Origin: Planktotalea sp.
GTDB taxonomy: Bacteria > Pseudomonadota > Alphaproteobacteria > Rhodobacterales > Rhodobacteraceae
DNA length: 9,264 nt
Direction of reading: 5' to 3'
NCBI GenBank assembly: GCA_024645145.1
Contig: JAHEGL010000090.1
Location: 1-9,264 of the forward strand
The first letter of the stretch is position 1. Each line of letters begins with the position of its first letter. This document shows positions 1 to 6,499 of this stretch, one piece after another. Both the position numbers and the translations under genes were made by a program. The notes beneath the pieces were generated by a model. It saw only the letters and a program-made list of their open reading frames with translations. It did not search any database and was not told where the DNA came from.

Positions 1-20
1 TGCCTACCCTTGGAGGGAAA

Positions 21-593
21 ATGAAAAAAACTGTTGTTTCGCTGATGTATACCGCTCTGTTGATGGGTGCAAACCTTGCGCCACAAATTGTTCATGCTGA
101 TCTGAATGAGATCGCAGCAATGCGCGAGGGCGATATGAAAAAGCTCAACTTTCATGCAGTTCCCAAAGCCACCTCAGACACCCCATATGTAAAAGACGAT
201 GGCAGTGAGGGCACACTCGCCGATCACAAAGGGCGCGTCGTGCTGTTAAATTTCTGGGCAACGTGGTGTGCCCCGTGCCGAAAAGAAATGCCGATGCTGT
301 CGGAGCTGCAAACACAACTCGGTGGCGATAACTTTGAAGTCGTCACACTGGCCACGGGCCGCAACACGCCCCCGGCGATGAAGAATTTCTTTAAAGAAAT
401 CAAAGTGGATAACCTACCACTGCACCGCGATCCAAAACAAAAGGTAGCGCGCGATATGGCTGTACTTGGCTTACCAATCACTGTTATTCTTGATCGCGGC
501 GGCGCTGAGATAGCGCGTTTGCGCGGTGATGCGGATTGGGCATCAGAAAACGCCAAAGATATCTTGCGCGCTGTCATCGCGGCACAACAGTAA
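21..593 (+). CDS. TlpA-like periplasmic thiol-disulfide oxidoreductase (thioredoxin fold)
   Basis: The 190-residue protein starts with a Sec-type signal peptide: KK at residues 2-3, a hydrophobic stretch to about residue 22, and a likely cleavage after A26 in IVHA. The mature part is a thioredoxin fold of the TlpA/ResA kind. The active site WCAPC lies at residues 82-86 (C83 and C86), preceded by the usual LLNFWAT strand, and the cis-proline loop GLPIT follows at 150-154. It should act in the periplasm as a thiol reductant, for example in cytochrome c or copper-site maturation; the partner cannot be read from the sequence. The start ATG has GGAGG at 12-16 with a short 4-nt spacer. A second in-frame ATG at 45 would cut into the signal peptide and is less likely. 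The gene is complete and converges on the Hint pseudogene. Which member of the TlpA family it is remains open. Confidence 0.9.
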   Translation: MKKTVVSLMYTALLMGANLAPQIVHADLNEIAAMREGDMKKLNFHAVPKATSDTPYVKDDGSEGTLADHKGRVVLLNFWATWCAPCRKEMPMLSELQTQLGGDNFEVVTLATGRNTPPAMKNFFKEIKVDNLPLHRDPKQKVARDMAVLGLPITVILDRGGAEIARLRGDADWASENAKDILRAVIAAQQ

Positions 594-611
594 TTTCTTC
601 ACTTTTCCAAG

Positions 612-664
612 CAAACTTCGGAGTTTGAGGCAGCGCCTCAATAGGTTCATCCGATTTGGATGAA
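612..664. repeat. Run of three short perfect inverted repeats between tlpA and the Hint pseudogene
   Basis: Three perfect inverted repeats follow one another: 612-627 (6-bp arms CAAACT/AGTTTG, 4-nt loop), 625-641 (7-bp arms TTGAGGC/GCCTCAA, 3-nt loop) and 646-664 (7-bp arms TTCATCC/GGATGAA, 5-nt loop). The first two overlap by three bases, so they cannot both form fully. They lie outside both coding regions, just after the tlpA stop. Role unknown; they may slow or stop convergent transcription, or shape the 3' end of the tlpA message. Confidence 0.55.
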
Positions 665-674
665 GAATAACTGC

Positions 675-693
675 GCGCCCCTCTTTGGGGCGC
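675..693. terminator. GC-rich hairpin, probable bidirectional terminator
   Basis: A perfect 7-bp stem, GCGCCCC at 675-681 and GGGGCGC at 687-693, encloses the loop TCTTT. It sits 10 nt beyond the ancestral stop of the Hint gene (703-705, minus strand) and about 80 nt beyond the tlpA stop, so it could serve both. Neither side has a clean T tract, which keeps this tentative. Confidence 0.45.
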
Positions 694-702
694 ACAATGT
701 CT

Positions 703-1771
703 TTACGCGGCTTGATGTCCCAAAATCGCCGCTTCGGATTGTGATAAAATGCGGCGCGCATACGCGCCATAACTGTTCGGGTCAGCTTCAATGTCACTAT
801 TCGCGTCTGACAACCGCGCCAAATCCGCTTCAGGAATGAATGGTCGACAGCGGCGTAGAGGCAGGATGAAAACTCTTCGTTTCTACGCCATTCGCCAAAA
901 CCATTTCATGTTTTGGAAGCATCAAGTGAATCTAGGTCACCTCTTTCACCAGTGTATCACGCATCACACTGGACCCGTTCACCAAGTCTTTCGCAGCAAC
1001 CAGAACTTCCGATGTGTTGAACAAATCTTTCGCGATTGCACCTTTCACCAGCATCCGGTGGTTTGGCGAAACCAAAAACTCTTGATCAGGCTTTTCCAAC
1101 TGAAACGCGCCAGCGCGAATGCGGATAGGACGCAGTTCTGGCATAGCGAACAGACGTGCCCCAGTCATGCGTCGTGATCCAATCCACTCGATAGATTGCG
1201 CCCCACTATCGCGCGTTTGGAGCTGATCGCCTTCACACAGCTCTTCTACCGCACGTGGCCCTGATGGCGTATCGATCATCGTCCCCGGCGTGAAACAAAT
1301 CACACCACCTGATGATACCGACACCATATCCTGCCCACGAATATCAATCGTGTGATGTACGACCCACAAATCAATATTTTTGGGTGGCATCTCGTCAAGG
1401 AACATCAGAAGCGGCGCCTTGCTGCCCGCCACATCAATCACCGTCAAAGTATAGCTTTGTGCCCCATCAGTGACCACGAAACTACTGTCACGGATCGGAT
1501 GCGCTACCTCGACACTCTGTAAGTTCTTCTCATCTGTCAGCGCAGCGCCAACCAGCTTGCGCACCATTTTTGCCGCGCGTTTGCGAATACTCGCATCGCC
1601 GTCTGCCTCATCCAATCGCAACAGCTCCGCAGGTCCGTCAACGCGCACTGCGTCTCCGGTCCAGCTCCAAGCCGTACCAACATCCAAGGACTGCAGTGGA
1701 ACAGCCCCCATACCGTCTAACTTTGTTTGCGACCATGAAATGACAAACGTGCCTCGAAAGCCCGTTTTCAT
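703..1771 (-). pseudogene. Broken Hint-domain (Hedgehog/intein-like) protein gene: one nonsense codon and a 4-bp duplication
   Basis: The open part runs from ATG 1771 for 279 codons and ends at TAG (932-934). It has the N-terminal region typical of Rhodobacteraceae stand-alone Hint proteins (FVISWSQTKLDG, WSWTGDAVRVDGP) and then a Hint domain starting VICFTPGT, with the Hint cysteine C159, and running through WIGSR and VSPNHRML. Past the TAG (codon 280) the same frame continues with family-like sequence, IHLMLPKHEMVLANGVETKS and then FHPAST; family members have Tyr where the TAG stands. That frame breaks at a tandem GAATGAAT (834-841). Removing one 4-bp copy gives ...STIPEADLARLSD and continues through YGAYARRILSQSEAAILG to TAA at 703-705. 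The span minus 4 bp is 1065 nt, exactly 355 codons. Hint domains of this kind self-process or tether secreted proteins, but this family's function is not established. GAGG about 12 nt upstream could be the ribosome site. Confidence 0.88.
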
Positions 1772-1802
1772 ACTCTAGTCCTGCCTCGTTCGTCTTTTTT
1801 TA

Positions 1803-1818
1803 TTAACAAAAGGTTAAC
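1803..1818. promoter_or_regulatory. CtrA-type binding box upstream of the Hint pseudogene
   Basis: The plus strand reads TTAA, seven bases (CAAAAGG), then TTAAC. This matches the full CtrA consensus TTAA-N7-TTAAC known from Caulobacter and conserved in other alphaproteobacteria. It lies 32 to 47 nt upstream of the Hint start codon, where a regulator would overlap a promoter. The match is direct; actual CtrA control is inference. Confidence 0.5.
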
Positions 1819-1880
1819 AAACGAAATTTGAGCTGGAAAGAATATTCTCAATTGCACCTAGAGATTGTGGCTAGAATGTC

Positions 1881-2815
1881 TCAGAACTTTAAGCCGACCC
1901 TGATTGAGCCAACAACCTGTTCATCCGATTGGGTTGTAAATTCCCGACCCAAGTAAGTCACGCCAAAGAAGCCATGAGTATTCTTGCGTTGCCAATGTAC
2001 GCCCGCGCGCGCACGATTGCGACGGTCGGTTAATGTCAGACCAAGAGACGCAGGTAGATACACGCTTTCGCCTACAAAGGCCGTATCCACGCCAACAACA
2101 AAAGACAGACCAGCACCATCTGATACGATCGTGCGGTAGCGTTGCCCAGTGATGCTATCTCGGACCATCAAATCTCCGCGCGTCAGCTCGCCGATCTCAA
2201 AATCCACACCAGCGCGGATAAGGTTTTCAACGCCCACGCGACCTTCAACAAATGGGCGCAGTCGAGAGCGGGCACCAACATCAACAGGCTTGCTGAATTC
2301 AACAACAGCACCTGGGTAAGTCTTGTTCGCAATCTGATTTGCGCGCGTTCTAGCTGACAATGGTGCAACGCCAAGCCCATCATGAAGCGCGGTTTGAAAC
2401 TGATCCAAACGCGTCTGCGGACCCACAACGACCAGCTCGCCACCATAGGAGACATCGAACCCAGCGTGCTGATAATATATTTTTAATCAGATACTTAGAG
2501 AACCCGCAAAGGGCCGATCCCCAGCAAAAGGTGTGACAAGATCATCCGGTGCCTTAATATCTGCCTGCAACCGGAATTCGAGAATTTCACCGCCGCGGTC
2601 TGGCAGTGAGCCATTCCAAGCTTTGCCAAAAATACGGCTGGAGACATAAGAACCGGTTTGGCCACGATCCTTCAAATCGCCAAGAAAGTCATTTGTGATG
2701 AGTCGCCCATACCCAAGCTGCACCACATCTTGTGCAGCGACAATCGTAGCAACAAGACTGCGCAGCTAACACTAAAACCGCGCAAGATATGCGTGAGATT
2801 TCGAAGGTTTTTCAT
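1881..2815 (-). pseudogene. Broken LpxR-family (DUF2219) outer-membrane lipid A deacylase-like gene: signal-peptide frameshift plus nonsense codon
   Basis: Two stretches in one frame belong to one gene: GTG 2726 to TGA 2487-2489, and on from there to TGA 1881-1883. Between them the frame reads LKIYYQHAGFDVSYGGEL, so the TGA stands inside conserved sequence (RPFAGSLS-stop-LKIYYQ) where I expect Gly; GGA to TGA is one change. The true start is ATG 2815, with GAGGAA upstream. It opens a signal peptide MKNLRNLTHILRGFSVSCAV that loses frame around 2749-2753; adding one base gives LLATIVAAQD and then VVQLGYGRLITND. With that base the span is 936 nt, 311 residues, with TGA at codon 110. The Asn-Asp pair (42-43), the TGSY segment and a His at about 145 match positions expected in LpxR, which removes the 3'-acyloxyacyl group of lipid A in the outer membrane. 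The C terminus ends in Phe, as outer-membrane barrels do. A lipid A substrate in this lineage is not shown. Confidence 0.86.
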
Positions 2816-2887
2816 CGCAGTTCCGTTCCTCTAGACAGTTCATTTCTTACTCGTTTGCCGTGCATGGAGCGAGTCATCAAACACGTT

Positions 2888-2916
2888 TTGATTGAGCAGG
2901 CGACAGGTTGTGTCAA
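2888..2916 (-). promoter_or_regulatory. Possible promoter of the lpxR-like pseudogene
   Basis: On the minus strand a perfect -35 hexamer TTGACA (2911-2916) is followed after 17 nt by AATCAA, a weak -10 with three of six consensus bases. It lies about 75 nt upstream of the ancestral ATG in the 192-nt gap after lrp. The rest of that gap shows no coding sequence. Confidence 0.28.
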
Positions 2917-3007
2917 TTCAGCCGCGCAATACGCCAACCAAAACACAGAGCTATCCTCTAGGTATTAATAATGTCTGAAATTTGACAAGAAGCGCTTTTT
3001 ATCGGTC

Positions 3008-3466
3008 CTAAACTGGCAGTGCCGTCGTTTTGAAGACAGTCCTTAACGCGAACGAACTTTGCATCTGCGCGACACCGGGAAGCCGAGCAAGGTACTGACG
3101 ATGAATGCGCGCAAAATCCTCCGTATCCTCAGCCACAACCTTAAGCAGGTAATCTGCAGAACCTGCCATCAGGTGGCATTCCAACACATCGGGAATGCGT
3201 GCGACTGATTTTTCGAAAGCATCAAGCACATCATCTGCCTGTCCACGAAGTGTAATTTCTACAAAAACCGTCGAAGGAACACCAATTTTACGAGCATCAA
3301 GTAACGCGACATAGTCACGAATGTAGCCATCAGCCTCTAAATGCTGAACGCGCCTGTGACAGGCTGAGGGCGAAAGATTCACCTCTTCTGAGAGCGCCGC
3401 GTTCGACATGCGCCCGCTTTTCTGCAAGGCGCGCAATATACGCTTATCTGTTGTGTCCAAGCTCAT
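3008..3466 (-). CDS. Lrp/AsnC-family transcriptional regulator, probable regulator of ald
   Basis: At 152 residues the protein has normal family length. Residues 4-15 (DTTDKRILRALQ) open the N-terminal winged helix-turn-helix. The helix-turn-helix itself covers about 21-42, with NAALSEEVNLSPSACHRRVQ, a typical Lrp signature. The RAM effector-binding domain follows at about 66-145 and contains the characteristic GSADYLL at 102-108. Such proteins form dimers or octamers and respond to amino acids. It is divergent from the alanine dehydrogenase gene, an arrangement common for Lrp-type activators of ald, so alanine-dependent control of ald plus autoregulation is a reasonable inference. The start ATG overlaps no other gene and has AAGGA about 10 nt upstream. 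The gene appears intact. No clear terminator follows it. Confidence 0.92.
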   Translation of the reverse strand: MSLDTTDKRILRALQKSGRMSNAALSEEVNLSPSACHRRVQHLEADGYIRDYVALLDARKIGVPSTVFVEITLRGQADDVLDAFEKSVARIPDVLECHLMAGSADYLLKVVAEDTEDFARIHRQYLARLPGVAQMQSSFALRTVFKTTALPV

Positions 3467-3605
3467 ATGATCAATTTCCTTGCAAAAGGGCTAAGTCGTT
3501 CGAAGAATCTTGCAAGCTTATACGCTATCATAGGCATACTTTCACAACACTTTCCGCTTCGTCCTTGGCACCTTGGATCCAAATCGTACTGGGAGGAGAT
3601 GCGAA
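3467..3605. promoter_or_regulatory. Divergent lrp/ald control region with paired TTGCAA motifs
   Basis: This 139-nt gap must carry both promoters. CTTGCAAA (3479-3485 and the next base) and CTTGCAAG (3509-3516) each hold the palindrome TTGCAA and sit 30 bp apart, close to three helical turns, with another palindrome TTCGAA at 3499-3504. They are candidate regulator half-sites. I found no convincing -35/-10 pair. The strong ribosome site GGGAGGAG (3591-3598) marks the ald start. Confidence 0.4.
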
Positions 3606-4721
3606 ATGAAGATTGGATGCCCCAAAGAGATCAAACCACAGGAATACCGCGTTGGAATGACCCCAAACGCGGCGCATGAAGCTGTCGTACATGGTCATAG
3701 TGTGTTGGTGCAGACAGGTGCAGGCATCGGTGCGGGTTTCACGGATGAAGATTACATCGCCGCCGGCGCAGAAATAGCGGGCACTGCAAGCGACGTATTT
3801 GCCAAAGCAGATATGATCGTGAAAGTGAAAGAACCTCAAGCAAATGAGCGCAAGATGCTGCGCGAGGGCCAGCTCCTGTTTACTTACCTACATCTTGCCC
3901 CTGATCCGGAGCAGACAAAGGATCTGCTCGCGTCTGGCTGCACGGCTATTGCTTATGAAACAGTGACGGATCGCAGCGGTGGTTTGCCGTTGCTTGCCCC
4001 GATGTCGGAGGTTGCGGGTCGTTTCGCTCCGCAGGTTGGCGCATGGACATTGCAAAAGGCAAACGGCGGGCGCGGTGTTTTGATGGGCGGCGTCCCCGGC
4101 GTTGGTCCTGCGCGCATTGCAGTCATTGGCGGTGGCGTTGTTGGCACGCATGCGGCCCGTATCGCGGCTGGCATGGGTGCAGATGTAACTGTACTGGACC
4201 GTTCGTTACCGCGAATGCGATATCTTGATGATGTTTATGGCGGCACGTTTAAGACCAGCTATGCCAGTGCGGGCAACACCGCTGAATTGGTCGCGCAGGC
4301 GGATATGGTTATCGGTGCCGTCCTTATTCCTGGCGCAGCTGCGCCAAAGCTCGTTACCCGCAAGCAGCTTTCAAGCATGAAGCAAGGTGCCGCTATCGTG
4401 GATGTCGCAATTGACCAAGGCGGCTGCTTTGAGACGTCCAAAGCCACAACCCATGATGACCCGATCTACGATGTGGATGGCATTATGCACTATTGTGTGG
4501 CCAATATGCCTGGAGCGGTGGCGCGCACATCTACAATTGCACTTGGTAATGCAACGATGCCTTTCATGCTCGCACTTGCCGACAAAGGCTGGAAACAGGC
4601 CTGCGCGGATGACCCTCATCTGTTGGAGGGGCTGAATGTTCATGCCGGTCAATTGACTTATTTCGCCGTTGGCAAAGCCCTTGGCTTGGATGTGATTTCA
4701 CCCCAGCTGGCAATCAAATAA
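3606..4721 (+). CDS. ald: Alanine dehydrogenase (NAD+)
   Basis: The enzyme interconverts L-alanine with pyruvate and ammonium using NAD, in the cytoplasm; it supports alanine catabolism and nitrogen assimilation. The start is ATG 3606, giving MKIGCPKEIK, the standard N terminus, 7 nt after GGGAGGAG; an upstream in-frame ATG at 3573 lacks such a site. The length of 371 residues is standard for the family. All expected active-site residues fall at the canonical numbers: R15, K75, H96 and D270 (in VAIDQGG). The NAD-binding glycine motif GGGVVG is at 175-180. The MPGAVARTST segment and the C-terminal substrate domain are complete. It is divergently paired with an Lrp-type regulator, its probable controller, and ends in a strong hairpin shared with the convergent mscL. 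No lesion is seen. Confidence 0.97.
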   Translation: MKIGCPKEIKPQEYRVGMTPNAAHEAVVHGHSVLVQTGAGIGAGFTDEDYIAAGAEIAGTASDVFAKADMIVKVKEPQANERKMLREGQLLFTYLHLAPDPEQTKDLLASGCTAIAYETVTDRSGGLPLLAPMSEVAGRFAPQVGAWTLQKANGGRGVLMGGVPGVGPARIAVIGGGVVGTHAARIAAGMGADVTVLDRSLPRMRYLDDVYGGTFKTSYASAGNTAELVAQADMVIGAVLIPGAAAPKLVTRKQLSSMKQGAAIVDVAIDQGGCFETSKATTHDDPIYDVDGIMHYCVANMPGAVARTSTIALGNATMPFMLALADKGWKQACADDPHLLEGLNVHAGQLTYFAVGKALGLDVISPQLAIK

Positions 4722-4725
4722 AGCA

Positions 4726-4755
4726 AAAGGGCGGCCCATACAGTAGCCGCCCTTT
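4726..4755. terminator. Bidirectional intrinsic terminator between ald and mscL
   Basis: A perfect 10-bp stem (AAAGGGCGGC at 4726-4735, GCCGCCCTTT at 4746-4755) encloses a 10-nt loop. It starts 5 nt after the ald stop and lies 23 nt beyond the mscL stop. On the minus strand the stem is followed by a T-rich stretch (TTTTGCTTT), and the A/T ends of the stem supply T runs on both strands, so it probably serves both convergent genes. Confidence 0.85.
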
Positions 4756-4777
4756 CAAAACTGTCAAAAACGTCAGT

Positions 4778-5149
4778 TTACTTCTTCAAAGCCGCAAGAA
4801 TGTCTGCAAGCAACTCTTCCTGAGTTGGGCCTGCTGGTGCTGGTTCCGGCGCTGGCTCTTCTGCCTTCTTTGTTTTCTCCACAGCTTTAACGAGCATGAA
4901 CACAACAAATGCGATGATGAGGAAGTTGATGACCGCCATGATAAAACGACCCCAAGCAAAGACTGCTGCGCCTGCTTCTTCTGCTTCTGTGATCGAGCCA
5001 TACTCGCCCTCACCCAACAAGGTGTACTGACCCGCAAAATCGATGACGCCCATAAAGAGGCTGATAATCGGGTTGATCAAATCACCTACAAGCGATGTCA
5101 CGATTGCCGTGAACGCTGCACCAATGATGATACCAACCGCCATGTCCAT
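4778..5149 (-). CDS. mscL: Large-conductance mechanosensitive channel MscL, N terminus lost (possible pseudogene)
   Basis: The protein matches MscL, the pentameric inner-membrane valve that opens under hypo-osmotic shock. The pore helix TM1 ([20 protein letters not shown], then VGDLINP), the periplasmic loop, TM2 ([19 protein letters not shown]), an Ala/Pro-rich linker and the C-terminal bundle helix ([15 protein letters not shown]) are all present. The first usable start is ATG 5149, with AAGGG 7 nt upstream. In-frame codons above it still encode [11 protein letters not shown], clearly the normal N-terminal amphipathic helix, but they are preceded by TAA (5183-5185). No ATG, GTG or TTG occurs in any minus-strand frame from 5155 to about 5250. 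The usual M-x-x-E start is therefore gone, and a product from 5149 would lack about 14 residues that are needed for gating in E. coli MscL. Either a shortened channel or an early pseudogene. Confidence 0.8.
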   Translation of the reverse strand: MDMAVGIIIGAAFTAIVTSLVGDLINPIISLFMGVIDFAGQYTLLGEGEYGSITEAEEAGAAVFAWGRFIMAVINFLIIAFVVFMLVKAVEKTKKAEEPAPEPAPAGPTQEELLADILAALKK

Positions 5150-5337
5150 AACATTGCCCTTGGCGATTAAGTCTTTGAAATATTAAATTATTTTAAGTCC
5201 CTTTATTTCCGTTACCCTAGTCGTGCGCTTTTCTTTTATTGTGTTTGCGCAGATCACATATGTTGATTTCGCACAGGCATGTCACTGTTTTAATGGGAAA
5301 ACGCGCCTATGTTCGTCACAATCAAAAGGAGACGAAT

Positions 5338-6038
5338 ATGACCTCGCTAAACGAATTTGCGATTACCCAGCGCTGGCCAGCTAAAGATCCCAATATTATT
5401 CAACTTTATTCATTTCCAACGCCCAACGGTGTGAAAGTACCCATTGCACTTGAAGAAATGGGGTTGGCTATGAACCGCATCTGGTCACGCTGTCAGACAT
5501 AGACGTCAAAAGTGACGCTTTTTTATCTTTGAATCCAAACAACAAGATCCCAGCCATTATTGATCCAAACGGAGCTGACGGTGCACCTATCGGGCTCTTT
5601 GAAAGCGGTGCAATACTCTTGTAACTGGCTGAGAAGAAAGGGAAACTCATCGGCTCTAACGCAACAGACAAAGCCAAAATCACGCAGTGGTTGATGTTCC
5701 AAATGGGCGGCCTTGGTCCAATGTTTGGCCAACTTGGCTTCTTTTACAAATTTGCAGGCGCACAGATCGAAGATTCGCGCCCGAGTCAGCGCTATATAGA
5801 CGAAGGTAAACGCCTTTTGGCCGTCGTTGATAAACAGCTCGAAGGTCAAGACTGGATCGCTGGCGACTACTCCATCGCAGATATCACCATCGCACCTTGG
5901 CTAGGATCGCTTGAATTTTATGGCGCTCGCGATGTGCTCGCTTGGGAAGATCACAAGAACGCTGTGGCATATCTAGAACGTTTCCTGGACAGACCTGCCG
6001 TTCAAAAAGGCAGGGCTACCCCTGCCCGCCCAACTTAA
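5338..6038 (+). pseudogene. Broken YghU-like glutathione S-transferase gene: 1-nt deletion plus nonsense codon
   Basis: ATG 5338 follows AAGGAG (5326-5331) and opens a YghU/YfcG-type GST: ITQRWPAKDPNIIQLYSFPT, then PNGVKVPIALEEMGLA, including the Thr and Asn of the glutathione-binding loop (T28, N30). After A44 the frame is lost. Adding one base at about 5469 (GCT-TAT for GCTAT) gives YEPHLVTLSDIDV and LSLNPNNKIPAIIDP, then GLFESGAILL. Next comes TAA at 5622-5624 (codon 96), in the place of the conserved Tyr of ILLYLAEK. The rest is typical and open (MFQMGGLGPMFGQLGFF, the YSIADITIAPW motif) to TAA 6036-6038. The corrected length is 702 nt, 233 residues, normal for the family. Such enzymes handle glutathione disulfide and organic peroxides. 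The final stop overlaps the ytoQ stop. The 188-nt gap before it, shared with mscL, shows no convincing promoter. Confidence 0.9.
6004..6026 (-). terminator. Intrinsic terminator of ytoQ, inside the GST 3' coding end
   Basis: On the minus strand a perfect 7-bp stem (GGCAGGG/CCCTGCC, 6009-6015 and 6020-6026, 4-nt loop) is followed directly by TTTTT. It begins 9 nt after the ytoQ stop. The same bases encode the last residues of the GST (about QKGRATPAR). Confidence 0.85.
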
Positions 6039-6481
6039 CCGGGGAGCTTGCTCGTAAGAACATAGCGCAGAATTTCAGCGACCTGCTGTGGCTCTTTACA
6101 AACGGCAAGGGCTGCAGCATCCACCTCTTTAAGCGCGTGCTGATGTTCATCTTGATGCAGAACGATCAGCGATTTTCCCAGCGCCGCTGCATAACCCGCA
6201 TCAAACGCCGCGTTCCACTGTTTGTACTTCTCGCCAAACCGCACAACCACAACATCTGCATCACTGATCCCTTTGCGCGTGCGAATAGCATTCATCTGCG
6301 CGCCTTTATGGTCATGCCAAAACTTGTTTGGCTCTTCACCAAGGATCGCAACGCCGCAATCATCACTCGCGGCGTGATCCGTTACTGGCGCAGAAAACAA
6401 CACATCAAGATCCTTTGAGCCTTCAATGATTTGCTCGCGCCAATCCGTGTGAATTTCACCTGACAAATAGACCTTTAGCAT
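6035..6481 (-). CDS. ytoQ: YtoQ family protein
   Basis: At 148 residues it has a typical YtoQ sequence: MLKVYLSGEIHTDWREQI at the start, TDHAASDDCG, the FWHDHKGA motif, ADVVVVRFGEKYKQWNAAFD, and DAAALAV near the end. The fold resembles nucleoside 2-deoxyribosyltransferase-like or TIR/SLOG-like Rossmann proteins (the YLSGEI opening and the DVVVVRFGE strand), but the biochemical role of YtoQ is not established. I chose ATG 6481 rather than 6499 because it gives the family N terminus and has GAGAGG about 8 nt upstream; the longer form adds only MREENE. The gene lies 57 nt downstream of pheT on the same strand, so it is probably cotranscribed with it, and it ends in its own terminator. Its stop overlaps the GST stop (TTAA, 6035-6038). 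Intact. Confidence 0.9.
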   Translation of the reverse strand: MLKVYLSGEIHTDWREQIIEGSKDLDVLFSAPVTDHAASDDCGVAILGEEPNKFWHDHKGAQMNAIRTRKGISDADVVVVRFGEKYKQWNAAFDAGYAAALGKSLIVLHQDEHQHALKEVDAAALAVCKEPQQVAEILRYVLTSKLPG

Positions 6482-6499
6482 CTCGTTTTCCTCTCTCAC

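Noticed and set aside
753..768. Inverted repeat GGCGCG/CGCGCC as a terminator
   Set aside because: It lies inside the ancestral Hint coding sequence (codons for GAYAR) and has no T tract; probably coincidental.
543..797. 84-codon minus-strand open frame across the tlpA end and downstream gap
   Set aside because: The minus strand here carries the frame-corrected tail of the Hint gene (703-833) in another frame, followed by the hairpin-rich gap and antisense tlpA; the 84-codon frame has no support of its own.
791..1177. 128-codon plus-strand open frame
   Set aside because: It is the antisense shadow of the Hint pseudogene; no ribosome site and no recognisable protein.
2876..2892. Hairpin ATCAAA/TTTGAT near the lpxR-like promoter
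   Set aside because: Short AT-rich 6-bp arms with no associated signal; likely chance.
5183..5196. A second CtrA-like box upstream of mscL
   Set aside because: The two TTAA half-sites are 6 nt apart rather than 7, in a generally AT-rich stretch.
932..5624. Stop-codon readthrough or an altered genetic code explaining the internal stops
   Set aside because: TAG, TGA and TAA all occur as internal stops, each gene also has a frameshift, and intact genes here use TAA, TAG and TGA as normal ends.
5691..6038. A separate 115-residue protein made from the GST C-terminal half
   Set aside because: It begins inside a conserved family segment (LMFQMGG) without a ribosome site, so it is a remnant of the GST pseudogene.
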